From NCBI GenBank assembly GCA_010015655.1, contig ML976706.1:133529-197528 (forward strand): 64,000 bases of DNA, given 5' to 3'. The DNA is from Bimuria novae-zelandiae CBS 107.79 (Eukaryota > Ascomycota > Dothideomycetes > Pleosporales > Didymosphaeriaceae). Position 1 is the stretch's first letter; every line of letters starts with the position of its first letter. Below are positions 10,922 to 24,003 of this stretch, piece after piece. The position numbers and the translations under genes were made by a program. The notes beneath the pieces were generated by a model. The model was not told the origin of the DNA. It ran no database searches and saw only the letters and a list, made by a program, of their open reading frames with translations.

Positions 10922-13900
10922 CCCTATTAATACGCGCAAGCTATTAATACCCCTTACCTATATTACTACACTCTTGTCCGAGAACCAATCCTTACTCCTT
11001 TAGGACTAGCTATCCTAAAGGGCTTAACACTTAGTTCCTCTAAAAGAGGACGTTTGCCTTAGTGTTTACTAACTCTAGTTTATATATAAACGTTATATTA
11101 ATATAGCTAAATATATTTACCTACTAAACGTATTATTTGTTTAACCTTCGTTTAGTAGCAAAATACGTAAAATTCTTATAATTAGTATAGACCGTAAGGT
11201 GCTTTACTACTTAATATATATAGTCCTATTTATCTACGTATTTAATAACTACGACTATGTTTTTATTATAAAAAGCGTAGTTATATTCTACTAGGCTATT
11301 TTTTACTAAAAAGTAAGCTACTAGGCGTAGAATCTTATTATTATTATACTAGGAGAAGTATTCCCTAATTAACTAGCTAGAGGTGTCTACTTCTAGTACT
11401 AATTTTTATTTAGGATTAAAGTAGGCTAGTGCGGGGTTTATATAAAATACTACCTTTAAAAAGTTAAATGCGTACTACTACTTTTATTCCTAAATAAACT
11501 CTACTCTTTTACTAATAAGCTTTATAAGGGGGTTTACTATGCTAAAGAAGTCTTATATAAATCTTTAATAAAAGTTTATAAAGCTTATAAAGCTTTAAAC
11601 TCCTTTTACTAAAGTTAGTAGCTTTTATTCTTAAATTACTTAAATTTTATTTAGGTTTATACTTATGTCCTTATTAACTTTTATAATAAACTTATAGTAC
11701 TTAGTGTTTTTAATATAAAACTTAAATTTCTTAATATTTAAATATAGCCCTGCGGCCCTTAACTTTTAAATTATAGTACGTACTTTTTCTTCGTGGTCTT
11801 TATAGCTACTACTAGAGAAGATAAGAACGTTATCTATATATACTAAGTAGTAGTTATTAAGGTGCTCCTTTAGTACCTAATTAATATACTTCTAAAACGT
11901 ACTTAGCGCGTTAGTTAAGCTAAAAGGAACTACTAGCTACTAATAAAGACTAAATTAGGTTTTAAAGGCTGTTCTTTTTCCCTTGCCTTTTACTATCTAA
12001 AGCTTATAAAAGGCTTAAATAATATTAAGTTTAGTAAACTATTTAGCCTTCGCGAGGAGCGAAAGTGTTTACTAATTAATAGTACAAAGTATTAGTTTTT
12101 CTTCTAAATAACGTTTAGGGCTTAATAATTAACGAAAAAGTATAGTCTTTTACTAGGTTTTTTAAGTAAATAATACTGGGACGATAGCACTAGACTTACT
12201 TACTTAAATAAAACTATTATTTAAGTATTTAGTAAGATTTCTTTTAAAGGATAAGCAACTCTTTATAAGACATATTAAATAGAGGACTATAGGGGATCTT
12301 TACGATCTTACTATCTTTTTCTATAAGAGGGATAAAAAGATTTACTCTAGGTCTACAGTACAGGAGGAGCTTGTTAGCTTATTCCTTACAAAAGATACGC
12401 TATAAATCCTTAAAAGCTTTAAGTATTAACTCTTATAGGTTTACTTTTAGCTTACGGGTTAATGCCTTCTATATGTCCTTTATTAATATAAAAAATACTT
12501 TAGCCCTATTTCCTAAGCGTTAATTACGCTAATCTAGGGCTATAAAGGTTATGGCTAATACTCTTTAGGGCTTTATTCATAGTTTTTTACTTTCTTAACT
12601 ATAGATGCGAGTGCCCAAACTTTTAATTTAAATTAATTTCTTTACTAGGACTAGTTTATCCCTATTTTTCTTTATTTAGATTAGGCCAATGATTAGATCG
12701 TATAACCTATTATTAGGTAAGATATATAATTATATTAGTTTTATATAGCTATTAATATTTACTTTTAACTAGACTACTTTGCGTACGAAGAGTTGCATGC
12801 CTCTAATCCTAATAACCTCTTATAAATAAGGTAGGTTTTTACGCTATAGGTGGGCTTCTATTATAAATTTTCTAATATAAATTTAAAGGTTAAATAACCT
12901 AAATTCATTATTAGTAATATGAACATAATGTCCTTATTAAGCGAGTATACTATTACTAGTATTAAGTCTAGCTATAGCTTTTAAAAGTTATTAAAATTTA
13001 TCTTTCGCCCTTTTCCTACTTTTACCTCCTAGCGTCAACTATTATTACAGTACTAGGACATTAGTCTGTTGACACCAAAAATTTCAACTTTTTAATAGTA
13101 ATTTTAAGGCCTTAATTAAATACTATTTTAGTACTTTATTTACTAGCCTCGAGCTTTTATTACAGCCTATATTCTCCTTAGCATAGAATTAATAAGCTTC
13201 TTTATAAGACCCTAGGGCAAAGCTCGCTAAGCTTCTTAGGCAGCGTTAATAAATACGTCTTTATTAATCTACTACTACCCTTAATTGTCTAATTCTAGAT
13301 ATAATTTAATTACCTATTTTTGGAGTAGCGTCTTAAAGATCTAGATCCTTTTCGTTCCCTTACCTTACTCTACTTAGACCTTATTAGAAAAAGTCACACT
13401 TTTAAAGTTAAAATTCTGCATTTACAAAGCCTATTAACGCCTTAATCTTATATATGCTAGAGTAAGCTTAAGCCTCTTCTTTACTATTTAGTTTATAATA
13501 TGGTATTTCTTAAGTAGCTAATAGAGTACCTTATAATAAACTTATACGCCTATAACTTTAGCCTTTAACTATATATACTTAATTTTAGGGTACTAGTAAG
13601 TAATTTAAAGAAATAATTATTTTTATTAGCATGTAAGCTTCTTTAGCTATCTAGATTAAGATAAAGATTTAGTTATATTATATTTATTTTATTACTTAGT
13701 TATGTTATAAATTATCTGCCGTGTGCAGCTAAAACGTAATATAATAAAAGTTTTTAGTTTTTTAGCCTTTACTATAGATAATATTTTAGCTTTTTATAAT
13801 TTACTTAATTTATTATTTCTTCTTTAATTACTACTAATTTCCCTGCTAAATTCGCGTTGCATTGTAGGTTAGTAGAAGGCTAAAAAGATTAAGGTTAGGT

Positions 13901-14554
13901 AGGGATGTGCGACGCGGGTCTGGTGTTAATAGACTAATGTCTTGGCACTGTAAAAGAACCTAGTTTTCTAAATTAATAAAGGCTATATTAAGCTTTTTAT
14001 TAAAGAAATATTTTAGTAGCAGGTGTAGTGACGCGAGCTTGTGCTAGCTTTATTATGAGTAAAAGTTTATACTACTTTACGCACTGTCCTATATTTCTAT
14101 AATAAAAATAGAAACTATTCTTTTTATAGGTTTCTATTAGCTCGCGCGACACCTACATAGCTTATTTCTAGGTATTACTAGACCTATGTCCTATAGCTCT
14201 ATCTATCGCTTAGTGTCTTCTATCTTAGCTTTATTAGCTAGACCTCCTCTTAGGGTTAGCTTAGATAGGTTTTTAATTTATCTTGTCTAGTGTCCCGCTC
14301 TTAGTAGAAAACTTTAGTAGCTATAATTTATTTTAGAAAAAGTTTCCTTTAATCTTATTAACTTTTTTCTAGACCCTTTATAGGTCATAATTATTATCTA
14401 TATATACATTAACTATTTAGTCCAGTGAGTTATTACAAAGGCTTTAAAAATATAAGTTTTTTAAAATTTCTTAATTATACTCCTTTGCTTTTATATCGTA
14501 TTATTAAAGTTAAAATTAAAGTCACGAAGCTTTTAGTTCTTTTATTATATTATA
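10922..14554 (-). mobile_element. Gypsy element G2 internal region (pol part), RIP-degraded
   Basis: Minus-strand Ty3/Gypsy pol relic. Around 12000-11680 the minus strand gives a reverse-transcriptase core: VVPFSLTNALSTF, then NYYLVYIDNVLIFSSSSYKDHEEKVRT, written here as two parts split at IDN (the former catalytic Asp pair), then LRAAGLYLNIKKFKF. Many stops occur at former Gln/Trp codons. Integrase should lie toward 10.9-11.4 kb and gag toward 13-14.5 kb. The element is split by G3 at 14554 and continues at 21643. Confidence 0.75.
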
Positions 14555-15006
14555 TGTTACGACCACGAACCCCACAAGGATGAAGAAGCCAGACAATTAC
14601 GCCAAAAGAGTAATTGTTAACGAAGTAGCAGAGTTAACGGGACCTAACAGGGCGCGGGGCAGCTTAGTTAGCAGTCACGTAACGAAGTCCCGTATAAAAG
14701 GAAGTCCCATGGGACTATCGTAGTCCCTGGGACTACAGGGCCTTGGCGGGACTACGAAGAAGGAATAGGCTAGTATATAGTGTGGCGACTTTCCTATTAT
14801 TATTTCCTTCCTCGTAGTTAACTTATATATCTTCTGTGCGAGTACGTTCTCCTATATAGACTAATAGTTATCTTATTTGTTATAAGATTAGATTATCTAG
14901 CCGCGCTAAGTGTCGCATTAACTTATACTACTAAATAATCTATGAAGCACCACGATACCTTACTACCCTAATCTAGATTAGAACAAGGTGTGAGAGCCTT
15001 ATAACA
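14555..15006 (+). repeat. 5' LTR of Gypsy G3
   Basis: Starts TGTTACGACCACGAACC and ends CCTTATAACA. It contains a G/C-rich palindromic block (cccatgggact, then gtccctgggactacagg) near 14707-14742 that has resisted AT drift. It pairs with 21191-21642. Confidence 0.93.
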
Positions 15007-15027
15007 CTTTAACTACCTTACGGTATA

Positions 15028-16200
15028 ATGGCAGGACCTAGTTCGACCACCGTAGCTCCGGCACCTAAGGAAAAGACCCTAAGAGAGATAGTTATTAAAC
15101 AAGTGGCTTAGATAGCCTAGTTACAGGAAATCATTAACCAGATAAGCGAAAAGATAAGCTAATGGGAAAATGCGAAACATTAACCAAAGGTCCTAAAGCC
15201 CGAACCCTATTTAGGAAAGGGTTACCCAGGAACGTTCCTAACCTAAATAAAACTATTTATCTGTTATAACCTAGGAAAGTTTAATATAGAATAAGATAAA
15301 ATCCTAGTTACCTGTATAAATATACAAGACAAGGCAGTCGCGTAGGCTAGACTAATAATTAATAATTTTCTCGAGAATAGTAAATTAGAGGATTATAGTT
15401 TAGACGCCACTAAAGACGCCTTTAAGGACTAGGAGTCTTTTCGCAAGACCGTGAAAGGAATGTTTGGCACTATTAATAAAGGACATTAAGCCGAAATACG
15501 CCTCTAGCGCCTACGTCAGGAGAAATTGGCGGTACTCTATACACTAGAGTTTAAATAGATTATGGCAGAACTTGAAGGATGGGGAGAAGCCCCACTTATA
15601 ATTACCTACTATAACGGACTAAAAGAATTGGTTAAAGACGAATTGGTCTACTAAGGAAAAGCAGACGACCTAGAAGAACTTATTAATAATATAATTAAAG
15701 TAGACAATCGCCTATACGAACGCAAGCTAGAAAAATAGCATAGTACTAGGCTACTTACTAGAAAAGAGAATTAATCTAGGCCCGCAGGAAGAGACCAGGA
15801 CGGAGATGTTATTATAACTAATAAAGCCTAATAGTATAAAAAGAAGAACGGCAAGGGAAAACAGCCGTATAGACTAAAGAAGAGTTATTAGGGCAAGAAT
15901 AGTATCTTGCAGGAAGAGTAAGAATAAAGGTTTAAAGATAAAGCTTGCCTTTAATATAGCAAGCCAGGCCACTTCGATAAAGACTGCAACGATCAAGAGA
16001 CTAAGGTTAATATAACTAACCTCCTATAAGTGGCTATAGCCACCCTTACGCCGACAGAAGCCGACGGAGTAGATCTTACGCAGGAGATCCTAGAGCTAAT
16101 AAAAGAGGAAGAGGAACGAAAGACCCTTCCTGAGTACTAGATCTTCTAAAGACTGGCTAATAACACTTGCTGGATGTGCAGCAGTGCGCTATATTAATCG
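15028..16200 (+). pseudogene. G3 gag relic
   Basis: Opens with ATG at 15028 (MAGPSSTTVAPAPKEKTLRE) 21 bp after the LTR. It keeps one frame for over 350 codons apart from nonsense codons, nearly all of which would be CAA/CAG with one C-to-T change. A retrotransposon gag domain follows (LEGWGEAPLIITYYNGLK near 15565-15620). A zinc knuckle near 15953-15990 (CLxYSKPGHFDKDC) has lost its second Cys to Tyr. An acidic C-terminus follows. The single-frame preservation shows decay by point mutation, not by indels. Confidence 0.85.
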
Positions 16201-16899
16201 TCTTAGTATAAGGCAAAAGTGATTGTCTAAGGGGCACACGCATGGGACGCCTACTGGCTAGCGGAGAAACTACAGGGGCGCCTAAAACAATACCTACGCT
16301 AGATCACGATACAGGAACGACATGAATACGCCAAATGGTGGCAATGCACGCGTAAAGGATGCCGACAACACTCTAAGGCTAAAGTTAGGGCCTCCTATTT
16401 TCTAAGAGGTTTAGAACACTATAGGCTAAAGCAGAGCCAGTGCAGCGTGCCTAATAATTACTATAAGCACTTTCTAGCCTATTAGGCTAAGCACTATAAA
16501 TAGAATAGTTAGCATTAATGTTTTGACATTACCTATAAGCTACACAGGCAGTAAAAGTTCAAAACAGGCTAGTTTCCTTAGGGCTTAGACCCCCGCGACA
16601 CTAGCACGATAATAGGGAATACATAGCTAAGAAGAGACGCAGACTACTTATTAATTAGGTAAAAATAATGTAACCTATAGTGCTTCGCACACCTAAGCCT
16701 GTAGGAAGAGGCAGCCTCCTTAGACAGCTATCTAGGGCATAATGCATTAGCCCAGAACGAATGCCTTACTCTAAATTGCCCACAACATGGGAATCAAGGA
16801 GTATACGAATCCAATAGGATTAGAGAGACTTACGCCCTGTATTAATAGCAATATAAGTAGCACTAAATTAAGGAAGTCTCTAAGCTATCTAAGGTCTAG

Positions 16900-19800
16900 G
16901 ACTAGATTAAGGAAGCCAACGCTAGTTGGCCTAAAACTTTAGATAAAGGGTCTAATAATTTAAAAAACTAGATCGTTACTAGGCAACAAGCCACACTAGT
17001 AATAGTGCAATTATTATAGCTTATTAAGTAGACACTCGCCAAGTCGAGAAGCGCTTAATTAAAGACATTACGGTGTATAGATATCGTGTTATAGCACTAA
17101 TTAACCTAGAGGCAAACGCGTGTCTAATCGCCCCGCAAGTGGTTAAGAAGTACAATATGCTATATCGTAATAAGAAAACACCGCTGTAAATAAGACTTGC
17201 GGACGGGACCCGATTATAAGGATATAGTAACGATTAGCTACGCCTTAAGACGGCGCTAGTACAAGTTAACATAGAAGGCCTAGAGAGCTAACACGTCTTC
17301 ACCATCGCGGAGATAGGAGACATCGAAGCCATTATTAGATACAAATGGCTAGAATAACACAATCTATAGATAAACTAGATTAAACGAACGATTCTTCCCC
17401 GGGACCTACTAGCGAAGGCTTAGGCGAGCCCTAGTGGGAGGGAAACTCCCCAACCTTAGGCGAGAAAAAGGAGTCGACTATTTAAGATATAAGAAATATT
17501 AGTATGCAAGATAGACAGAATCTTAAAGTAATACTTAGGGCAGGTGCACTACATATAGGTCTAGGAGACTAAGATAGTCCTAGACGACCTTAGTCTGCTA
17601 GAAGAATATAAGGAATTCGTAGACCTATTTAAGAAACACGACGAGACTATCCTACCTAAATATAAGGAGTGGGATTACGAGATACTACTAGTAGAGGGAG
17701 CCAAGCTATAGCTAGAACGCCTAAGGCCCCTTACCTATAAATAAGAAAAAGAGTTAAAAGAGCTAATACAAAAGAATCTACGCTTAGGGAAATAGCGGCC
17801 TAGTTAGAGTTCTGTGGCCTTCCCTATACTCTTTGTTCGCAAAAAAGACGGTAGGCTATAACTCTGTGTAGATTATAAATAGCTAAACGCCGTGATAATT
17901 AAGAATCGCTACTTATTACTACTAATAACGGAGCTTATAGATAGACTCTGAGGAGCTAAATACTTTACGAAATTCAACGTCCAGGATAGATTCTATAGGA
18001 TTTGAATTGTAAAAGGGCACGAGTGAAAAACGGCGTTCCGTATACGATATAGCCTTTTCGAGTATATAGCTATGCCTATAGGGCTAACTAACGCACTAGC
18101 AACCTTCTAGGAGTTAATAAATTAAGTACTATATAAATACTTAGACGTATTCTGCACGGCGTACCTCGACGATATCTTAATATACTTACACGGAACCTTA
18201 GAAGAGCACAAAGGACATGTACGCAAAGTACTATAAAAGTTATAAGAGTATTAATTACTCCTACACCCTAAGAAGTGCGAGTTCCATGTCACTAAGACGG
18301 AATATTTGGGATTTGTGATATCCCAAGAAGGTATTAAGATAGACCCAAAGAAGATCGCGACAATAGAAGAATAGCTACTATTATAATTAGTAAAAGACAT
18401 CTAGTCTTTCTTAGGCTTTACTAACTTCTATCGCAAATTTATTAGGAACTACTTAAAGATGACCGCTCTGTTAACAGAACTTATAAAGATAAGGAAATAG
18501 CGACCTCTGTAAAAGGCAGAAATAGTGGCTTTTAAGTAGCTTAAACGCCTATTCCTAACGGCACCCCTACTATAGATATACGACCTAGAGTGGCGACATC
18601 GCATCTACACAAATGCATCGGACTATGCGCTAGGGGCCGTATTATTACAAGAGTGCAACAATGGTAAATAGAGACCCGTCTTCTATTACGCACGCAAGCT
18701 CTTAAGAGCAGAACTAAATTATAAGATTCACGATAAGGAGTTGCTCGCAATCGTCAACTATTTTAAATAATAAAAAGCGTAGCTTAAAGGAGTAAAACAC
18801 TAGACAGTGGTCTTTTTAGATTACCTTAACCTTACGCACTTTACAATTACAAAGAAACTTAATTAATAATAGGCTAGATAGTTAGAATAGATAGCGGAAT
18901 TCGACTTTCGCATTACCTATTTACTTGGCAACTTAAACGCCGCAGCAAACGCACTTAGCAAGCGTTTAGATCTTATAGAAGAAGATAATAGAAGTAACTA
19001 TGTTATAATCCTAACCTACGCGAAGGACAGAACCCTTTGCTATAATAAGATATAACTTACGCTAGTACTAGAAGCACGGCGCGCGGATCTCACCTATCAC
19101 AGGCTAGCTATAGAAGAGATACAGGATTACGATAGGCTTAAGGACAAGAATTACTAAGCGTATAATCTCTACTAAGCCACGAAATTAATAGCACGGGACT
19201 ATTAAAACTATATCTAGATTAGCGAGCAGATAGCTCCGCTGCTAATTAAAAAACTATATAAAGATAAGGATTAGGGACACCTAGGGATCGCCAAAACGAC
19301 GCGTCAAATCGCGAACGAATATGCCATTCCTAGGCTACGCTAGGCAGTATAAAAGGTTTTAGGCAACTATTTAGCCTGTTATAAGAATAAGCCTAAGAGA
19401 CATAAGCCCTATAGCCTCTTATAGCTACTATAGCCACCCCTAAGACTATAGTTAAGCGTGACCATAGACTTTATCGTAAAGCTACTAGCATTACTAGCAC
19501 TAGGAAACAAGGATCCCTACGACTCGATCTTAGTTATAATCTGTTAACTTACTAAGGAGTCGAGGTTTGTGCCAATTAGGGAAGCTATGTTAGCAGAAGA
19601 ACTAGCCTATATAGTAGAACGAGAACTAATATTACAGGTTAGACAACCTAACAAGTTTATCACAGACAGGGCTAAGATATTCACATCGTTATACTAGACC
19701 ACGTTTATAGCTAAATTAGGGATTAAGCACAAGCTCACGACAAGCTTCTATCTTAAAATAGATAGCTAAACTAAGTAAATAAACCAAACGTTAGAATAGT

Positions 19801-20530
19801 ATTTCTAGATGTATGTAAATAAGCTTTAAGACAACTGGGTTAAGCTATTGCCAACGGCCTAGCTGGCATACAATAGCGCAAGATCGGCGACTACGGGGTA
19901 CTCGCCATATTACGCCAACCATGGATGTGAGCCAACAACTCACCAGGATCTATTAGACATCCAGAGCATTGCAAAGAACGCAGCTAATAAGGCCAAACTT
20001 ATACAGGACTTACATAAAATACTACACGAGAATATCGCGCGACGTAATAAATAAATAGCGCAATAAGCAAATAAGAAAAGGATTATAAGACTAACCTTTA
20101 AAGAGGGGGATAGAGTCCTCCTCTCGCGAAAAAATCTTAAGACAATAAAACTAAGCAAAAAACTAAATAACTTTTAAAAGGGACTATTCGAAATCTAAGA
20201 GGTTAGGGGACTAGTTAATTTTAAACTACAGCTACCTATAGATACACGGATCCACCCGGTCTTCTATAAGTTATTATTAGAACTAGCACCACTAGACGCC
20301 GAACTAGAAACCTAGCTTAAACTCGAAGATAAGGAGTACAAAGTCGAAGCTATTAGGGACCTATAAAAAATTAGGCGTCAGTACAAGTATCTGGTAAAGT
20401 GGGAAGGATAGCCAGAGAACCATAATACGTAGGAACTAGTATAAAACCTTACGAACTATAAGATAGCGCTAGAGAGGTTCTACAAGGAATATCTAGAGGC
20501 GCCGCGACTAGATTAGTAAGGAACTTAGAA
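16900..20530 (+). pseudogene. G3 pol relic: protease, RT, RNase H, integrase, chromodomain
   Basis: Aspartic protease probably lies near 17030-17350. Reverse transcriptase spans about 17820-18370, including FEYIAMPIGLTNALATF and AYLDDILIYLHGTLEEH, with the catalytic Asp pair retained. RNase H follows at about 18560-18770 (TNASDYALGAVLLQE, then [10 protein letters not shown]). Integrase spans about 19360-20170 (VTIDFIVKLL, TDRAKIFTS, WVKLLPTAQLAYNSA). A C-terminal chromodomain at about 20333-20500 contains EYKVEAIRD and YKYLVKWEG. Stops at former Gln/Trp codons make it inactive, but all catalytic regions are readable. Confidence 0.87.
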
Positions 20531-20639
20531 AAGTTAAAGGACACGAAAGGATTAAAAGGAATAAATAAGTTAGCCTATAACTAGCCTAAGTTAGCCTGTA
20601 AAGGTGCATGTAGTAATAATTTACAAAAGCTAGTACCCT

Positions 20640-21042
20640 TTAAATTCTTCTCTTATTACTCTAACGCCTTAATTATATTAGCAACGCGTAAGTCGTGCCA
20701 GGCATAGTTATACTCCTTCTTTTCTATCTTTACTAACTCTTGCTTAAGACGCGCGGTCTTGAGAGCAGCCTAAGCTTAACGCTTTTTTACTTAAAAAAGG
20801 GTAAGACGCTTTTCGCGCTTCTTCTTCTAAACACGCTCTTAATCTTTCTCGGGAATCTATAGACTATATTTAGCATAGGTAGCGAGATAGCCCGCACACT
20901 ACCTAAAGGCAGCGTTAATAAAACACCGTAACTTCTTTTTCTAATAACACTTATAACTAGACACTATTTCTAGGCCCTAAGCTTCCACCTTTTGCGCACG
21001 AGCACGACGGGTTACTAAGGACAAATAAGGGGTTTTTAGCAT
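20640..21042 (-). pseudogene. Antisense extra ORF between G3 chromodomain and 3' LTR
   Basis: On the minus strand, from ATG at 21042 (MLKTPYLSLVTRRARAQKVEA), a single frame of about 130 codons is broken only by TAA/TAG triplets that one C-to-T change from CAA/CAG would explain, until a double TAA near 20655. The predicted product is very basic, rich in Lys, Arg and Gln, with a central C-rich part (INAAF, CAGYLATYAKY) and a helical charged tail (LKQELVKIEKKEYNYAWHD). I do not recognise it. The match of its decay pattern to gag and pol suggests it was a genuine coding frame of the element. It lies opposite in direction to pol, in the 3' noncoding interval. Confidence 0.6.
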
Positions 21043-21190
21043 AGTTAGTAAGGTAAAAGAAATTAAGGAGAGGCTGCGGCCTGCCTTAGGACGCGGGGGG
21101 ACGCACCTTTATAGTAATTAGTACTAACACGCTAATAGTATAGCACAGCAAAGCAAGGTATTAGGATAATAACCTTAAAGAGGGGGATAG

Positions 21191-21642
21191 TGTTACGACC
21201 ACGAACCCTATAAAGATAAAGAAGCTAGATAATTACGCTAAGAAAGTAATTATTAACAAAGTAGTAAAGTTAATAGGACCTAACAGGGCGCGGGGTAGCT
21301 TAATTAGTAGTTACGTAACGAAGTCCCGCATAAAGGGAAGTCCTATAGGACTACTGTAGTCCCTGGGACTACAGGGCCTTAGCGGGACTACGAAGAAGGA
21401 ATAGGCTAGTATATAGTATGGCGACTTTCTTATTATTATTTCCTTCCTTGTAGTTAACTTATATATCTTCTGTGCGAGTACGTTCTCCTATACAGACTAA
21501 TAGTTATCTTATTCGTTATAAGATTAGATTGTCTAGCCACGCTAAGTGTCGCATCAACGTATACTACTAAATAATCCGTAAAGCACCACGATACCTTACC
21601 GCCCTTACCCGGATCGGAAAAAGGTGTGAGAGCCTTATAACA
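21191..21642 (+). repeat. 3' LTR of Gypsy G3
   Basis: 452 bp, starts TGTTACGACC and ends CTTATAACA, followed by the target copy ttata. The differences from 14555-15006 that I compared are transitions. Confidence 0.93.
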
Positions 21643-22650
21643 TTATAAGTAAGTAGTTGCGCGCGATTTCTTTCGCTAGGTAGTTATAAAAGTTATAATC
21701 TAGTAATTCCTAGAGGTTGGCTTTAGTATATTCTAGGTAGTAGTCTAGATACATAATTTCCACCGTCGGTACACATCTTGTTAATTAACTAATAATATAT
21801 TTAAATATAATTCTAAGGTAGTCCTTGTCCTATAGGAGCTTATATTATATTACTATCTTAAAGCAATAGTAATCCCGTTATTTACTATTAAAATAGGCTA
21901 AATTAGGGATTTTAGGATAGTAGCTTTTTCCTTAGTTTAAAATAAACTTTACTATTAATCTTATTAGTAGCTTTAAGTATTAGTCTACTTTTAACGGCTA
22001 ATTCATACCTCCTATCTTTTAAAAGTATTATTATATTATTAGGGGTTCTTAGCGCTTTTTTACTATTTCTTTAGTTAGGCCTTTTACTCCTTATAGTAGA
22101 GTTTAAAGGGTGTTCTAAAGATTAATAAGTACTTTAATCTTACTTAGATATTATTATATTTTATTCTCGTTAACACCTAATACCTAAAGCTTAGTTATAA
22201 ATAAAAAGGCTATCTTTTTATTTCCTTAGCTATTAATTTTTTATAGGCCAATAGCTTGCTGCGTATAATTATTCGCGCTAAAATATAGACTTTTAGTAAA
22301 AGATTCTATTCTTGTTTCTATAATTCTTTATTTAGTAAAGATAGTCTTACTAGTGTTAAGTATTTATTAGGACTTCTTTTTAATTACTTACTAAGGAGGG
22401 TTCTATCTCCTTATAGGTCTAGGCGTTGCCTTTATAATATCTATTTATATAAGTCCTTGAACTTTATATGCTACTTTGTAGCTTTAGTTTATAATTATAT
22501 TTAAAACTTACTTATCCCGTGACGGGTAAAAGTAATTAAATTTAATATAAAGGGCTAGGTGTCTAAAGGGCTAAAAGTACTAAAAATATACTTATAAATT
22601 TAATAAAAGTCTAGAGTTAACCTTTAGGCTTTACACTTATATATTTGGTG
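21643..22650 (-). mobile_element. Gypsy G2 internal region, continuation beyond the G3 insertion
   Basis: AT-rich minus-strand sequence that continues G2 after the G3 target site; presumably its 5' (gag-side) part. The coding content is too decayed for me to name domains. The right border is not defined by an LTR that I can find, so the 22650 limit is approximate. Confidence 0.45.
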
Positions 22651-23521
22651 TTCGCATAACCGAATGTTAAGGATCTAAGGCAACAACTGGGCGTAGCCTA
22701 TTACATATAGTACTATTAAGTTAATTTACTTTTATTAGTGCGTACCTTTTTTTCTTTCTTTTTATTATTACACGTCCTAAAGTCTTTTAAGGTAGTTAGT
22801 TACTAGTTATTAGTAGCTATAAGGATTTCCTTTTACTATAGTTACTTTTTCTTATATAATATTTATTATGTAGTAGCCTTATTAGTAGCTTAAAGCTTAA
22901 GAATTTATTTTTGCGCTAATAGTAGCTTATAAGCTACTATTACTACGCCTTTTATTATTTTTTAAAGGCCTTAATTAGGCTTATTAAAGAACTATTTAAG
23001 TGCTTTTAAACTCTCTCCTTTACTAGCGTTAATTATAACCCTAATTTTAGAATATTACTGGGCGTCTATAACTACTATATATTATTATATATAGTGTAAA
23101 GTGAAGACCTACGCAGATAAACGTTAAACTTTAATATTATTATTTTCAAGTTAAGGAAAATAAAACTAGGGGCTTAGAAACTTTAAATATAGTAATAAAA
23201 TAAAACAAAAACTTAATTTTAGTAATATAGGTAATATAGTTACGTATTAGATCCTTAGCTTAGCGCTTATACGCCTTCTTTAATAGCGAGAAATACCCTA
23301 TATCTAGTGGCTATAAGAGGTGCGATTAATATAGAGGTATATAAAAAGTAATAATTTTTATTATCCTTATAGTATTACTAAAACTTAAGCAAGTTATAGC
23401 TTTTATAGCTATTAATAATAAGTAGCTAATAGCTATTTATGGCGCACAGTCACAACGATCAGGGAGCTCGAAAACAAAGTCTATTAAGGAGAGGAAGCTC
23501 TATAATAACTAGCTATTTATA

Positions 23522-24003
23522 TGTTACGAACCAGAAGTAAGATGACGAGGGATGGGCGCTTATGAGGATAGGCGACCGAAGAACGAGTTAACAAGTACGC
23601 CAAGGAGCTAGCCTCGAAGTTACGTAACTACTTAGTTAATTAGTAGTACTAAGTAACTAAGCAGGCAACTCACGTAACTACTTAGTTAATTAGTAGTACT
23701 AAGTAACTAAGCAGGCAACTCACGTAACTACTTAGTTAATTAGTAGTACTAAGCAACTAAGCAGGCCAGGTATATATAAATATAGGACGGTTTCCTTTAT
23801 ACGCTCTTTATAGTTAACTTATATATCTTCTATACGAGCACGTTCTCCTATATAAACTAATAGTTATTTTATTTATTATAAGATTAAATTATCTAGCAGG
23901 CGCTAAGTGTCGCATTAACTTATACTACTAAATAATTTATAAAGCACTACAAGACCTTACTGTCCGAACCTGGATTAGACCAAGGTATGAGTGCCTTATA
24001 ATA
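23522..24003 (+). repeat. Solo LTR of a G3-related Gypsy element
   Basis: 482-bp LTR beginning TGTTACGAACCAGAAG and ending CCTTATAATA, flanked by perfect target duplicates ttata (23517-23521 and 24004-24008). Its second half matches the G3 LTR (gttaacttatatatcttct, then the gcgctaagtgtcgcattaac block). No internal element follows, so it arose by LTR-LTR recombination. It lies inside one LTR of the 23438-25739 element; the other LTR of that element (25570-25739) shows the uninterrupted site. Confidence 0.92.
23622..23766 (+). repeat. Three tandem 50-bp units inside the solo LTR
   Basis: Units start at 23622, 23672 and 23722, each opening acgtaactacttagttaatt and containing agtagtactaag. Copies 1 and 2 are identical by eye. 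Copy 3 differs by one base and is truncated. The G3 LTR lacks this triplication. Confidence 0.9.

Larger units (their letters stand above)
14555..21642 (+). mobile_element. Ty3/Gypsy retrotransposon G3, full length, with chromodomain, RIP-degraded
   Basis: A complete 7088-bp element with 452-bp LTRs (14555-15006, 21191-21642) starting TGTTACGACC. The 5-bp target duplication ttata is perfect (14550-14554 and 21643-21647). Order is gag, reverse transcriptase, RNase H, integrase, chromodomain, then an antisense ORF, then a purine-rich tract (aaagagggggatag) before the 3' LTR. It is less decayed than G1 and G2, so it is probably the younger insertion; it sits inside G2. Confidence 0.94.

Noticed and set aside
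23622..23766. CRISPR-like array
   Set aside because: The three units are directly adjacent without spacers and lie in an LTR of a eukaryotic retroelement.
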